64,000 nt of DNA from Cydia pomonella (Eukaryota > Arthropoda > Insecta > Lepidoptera > Tortricidae): NCBI RefSeq assembly GCF_033807575.1, contig NC_084728.1, forward strand, positions 10,471,331 through 10,535,330, in the 5' to 3' direction. The position numbers were made by a program, and so were the translations under genes. Numbering within the stretch: the stretch's first letter is position 1; every line of letters starts with the position of its first letter. The notes under the pieces were generated by a model. That model was not told the DNA's origin. It worked only from the letters and a program-made list of their open reading frames with translations, and searched no databases. Of this stretch, positions 63,231 to 64,000 are shown one piece after another.

Positions 63231-64000
63231 ATATAATATTCTTGTTTATGTTTAAAATCGCAATCGCCTCCCGGCTGAAAACTCGTGTAGTGGTTAACGG
63301 CCAGGTATGAAAAACCCTCGTGGACGTCAGCTACCGCTCCGTTCGTGGGTTGAGGAATAGCAGCCACCGAAACACGTAAAACAAAAAAAAATTGTCATCG
63401 CCTCCCGATTGATGTCAAATGATAGTTCAGATGATGTTATTCATTTAAAAAATCGTCAGCCGGTTACATCGCGGTGGTAAGAACATCAGCTGGTAGCATG
63501 AACATGTAAAAAATAAGCGCTATACCTTTTATGATAGCAATAACAAATCATGAAACGTTGCATGTAGCATTTCATCAGGCGTAATCACCTAAAATAAAAA
63601 GCGGCCAAGTGCGAGTCGGACTCGCCCATGAAGGGTTCCGTACCATTTATGACGTATTAAAAAAAAACTACTTACTAGATCTGGTTCAAACCAATTTTCG
63701 GTGGAAGTTTGCATGGTAATGTATATCATATATTTTTTTTAGATTTTTCATTCTGTTATTTTAGAAGTTACAGAGGACAGACGGACATGACGAATCTATA
63801 AGGGTTCCGTTTTTTGCCATTTGGCTACGGAACCCTAAAAAGCCATCAACGGATTACGCAATGTACACATTACGCATACTTTGCCGCACATAAAGTGGTT
63901 AGCGCATTTTTTTTACATGTTCATTTTACAGCTGACGGTCATTCCACCATGATAGAACCAGCTGACGGTTTTTAGGGTTCCGTAGTCAACTAGGAACCCT
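63231..64000 (+). other. intergenic, repeats
   Basis: 63596-63840 is a compact copy of the GGCCAAGTGCGAGTCGG ... GGCTACGGAACCCTAAAAA element, and another end begins at 63974. Nothing coding seen. Confidence 0.65.

Overview
The window is nuclear DNA of an animal, almost certainly a moth or butterfly. Three things point there: small exons with GT-AG borders in long AT-rich introns; tRNA-headed SINEs, piggyBac-like, hAT-like and foldback elements of the kinds usual in Lepidoptera; and a gene of the fibrohexamerin/P25 silk-protein family. Nothing bacterial, organellar or viral was seen. Family names come from recognising sequence by eye; no search was run.

Layout. (1) 629-33092, + strand: twelve exons of an F-box/leucine-rich-repeat gene of the FBXL20/FBXL2 type. 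All phases join without a stop to give 421 residues, from just before the F-box to the stop codon at 32692-32694; only the N-terminal exon(s) lie upstream of the window. (2) Intron 6 of that gene (14.5 kb) holds a non-LTR retrotransposon with two intact ORFs (10463-14766), two small hAT-like elements and a Tc1/mariner-like element with target duplications, and GC-richer islands of unknown nature. (3) 33100-44090: intergenic, mostly transposon sequence, including a 1.4 kb hAT-like element with an exact 8-bp target duplication. (4) 44108-49477, - strand: a complete five-exon gene for a 219-residue secreted fibrohexamerin (P25)-like protein, bounded closely on both sides by MITEs with piggyBac-like ends. 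(5) 49620-53850: repeats. (6) 53850-62322, - strand: the last coding exon of an unidentified gene (62260-62322), then 8.4 kb with few transposons but several repeated hairpins, possibly a very long 3' UTR with alternative poly(A) sites.

Main observations. In the FBXL gene the 3' ends of exons, with their 5' splice sites, have been duplicated downstream at least three times (exon 7 once, exon 8 about ten times in a 123-bp array, exon 11 three times). Every extra splice site in the exon 8 array and the first extra one at exon 11 sit behind in-frame stops, so only the first donor keeps the protein intact. In at least seven of the twelve FBXL exons, transposon sequence ends only about 25-50 bp before the 3' splice site. 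The FBXL and fibrohexamerin-like genes are convergent, and I see no functional link between the three genes.
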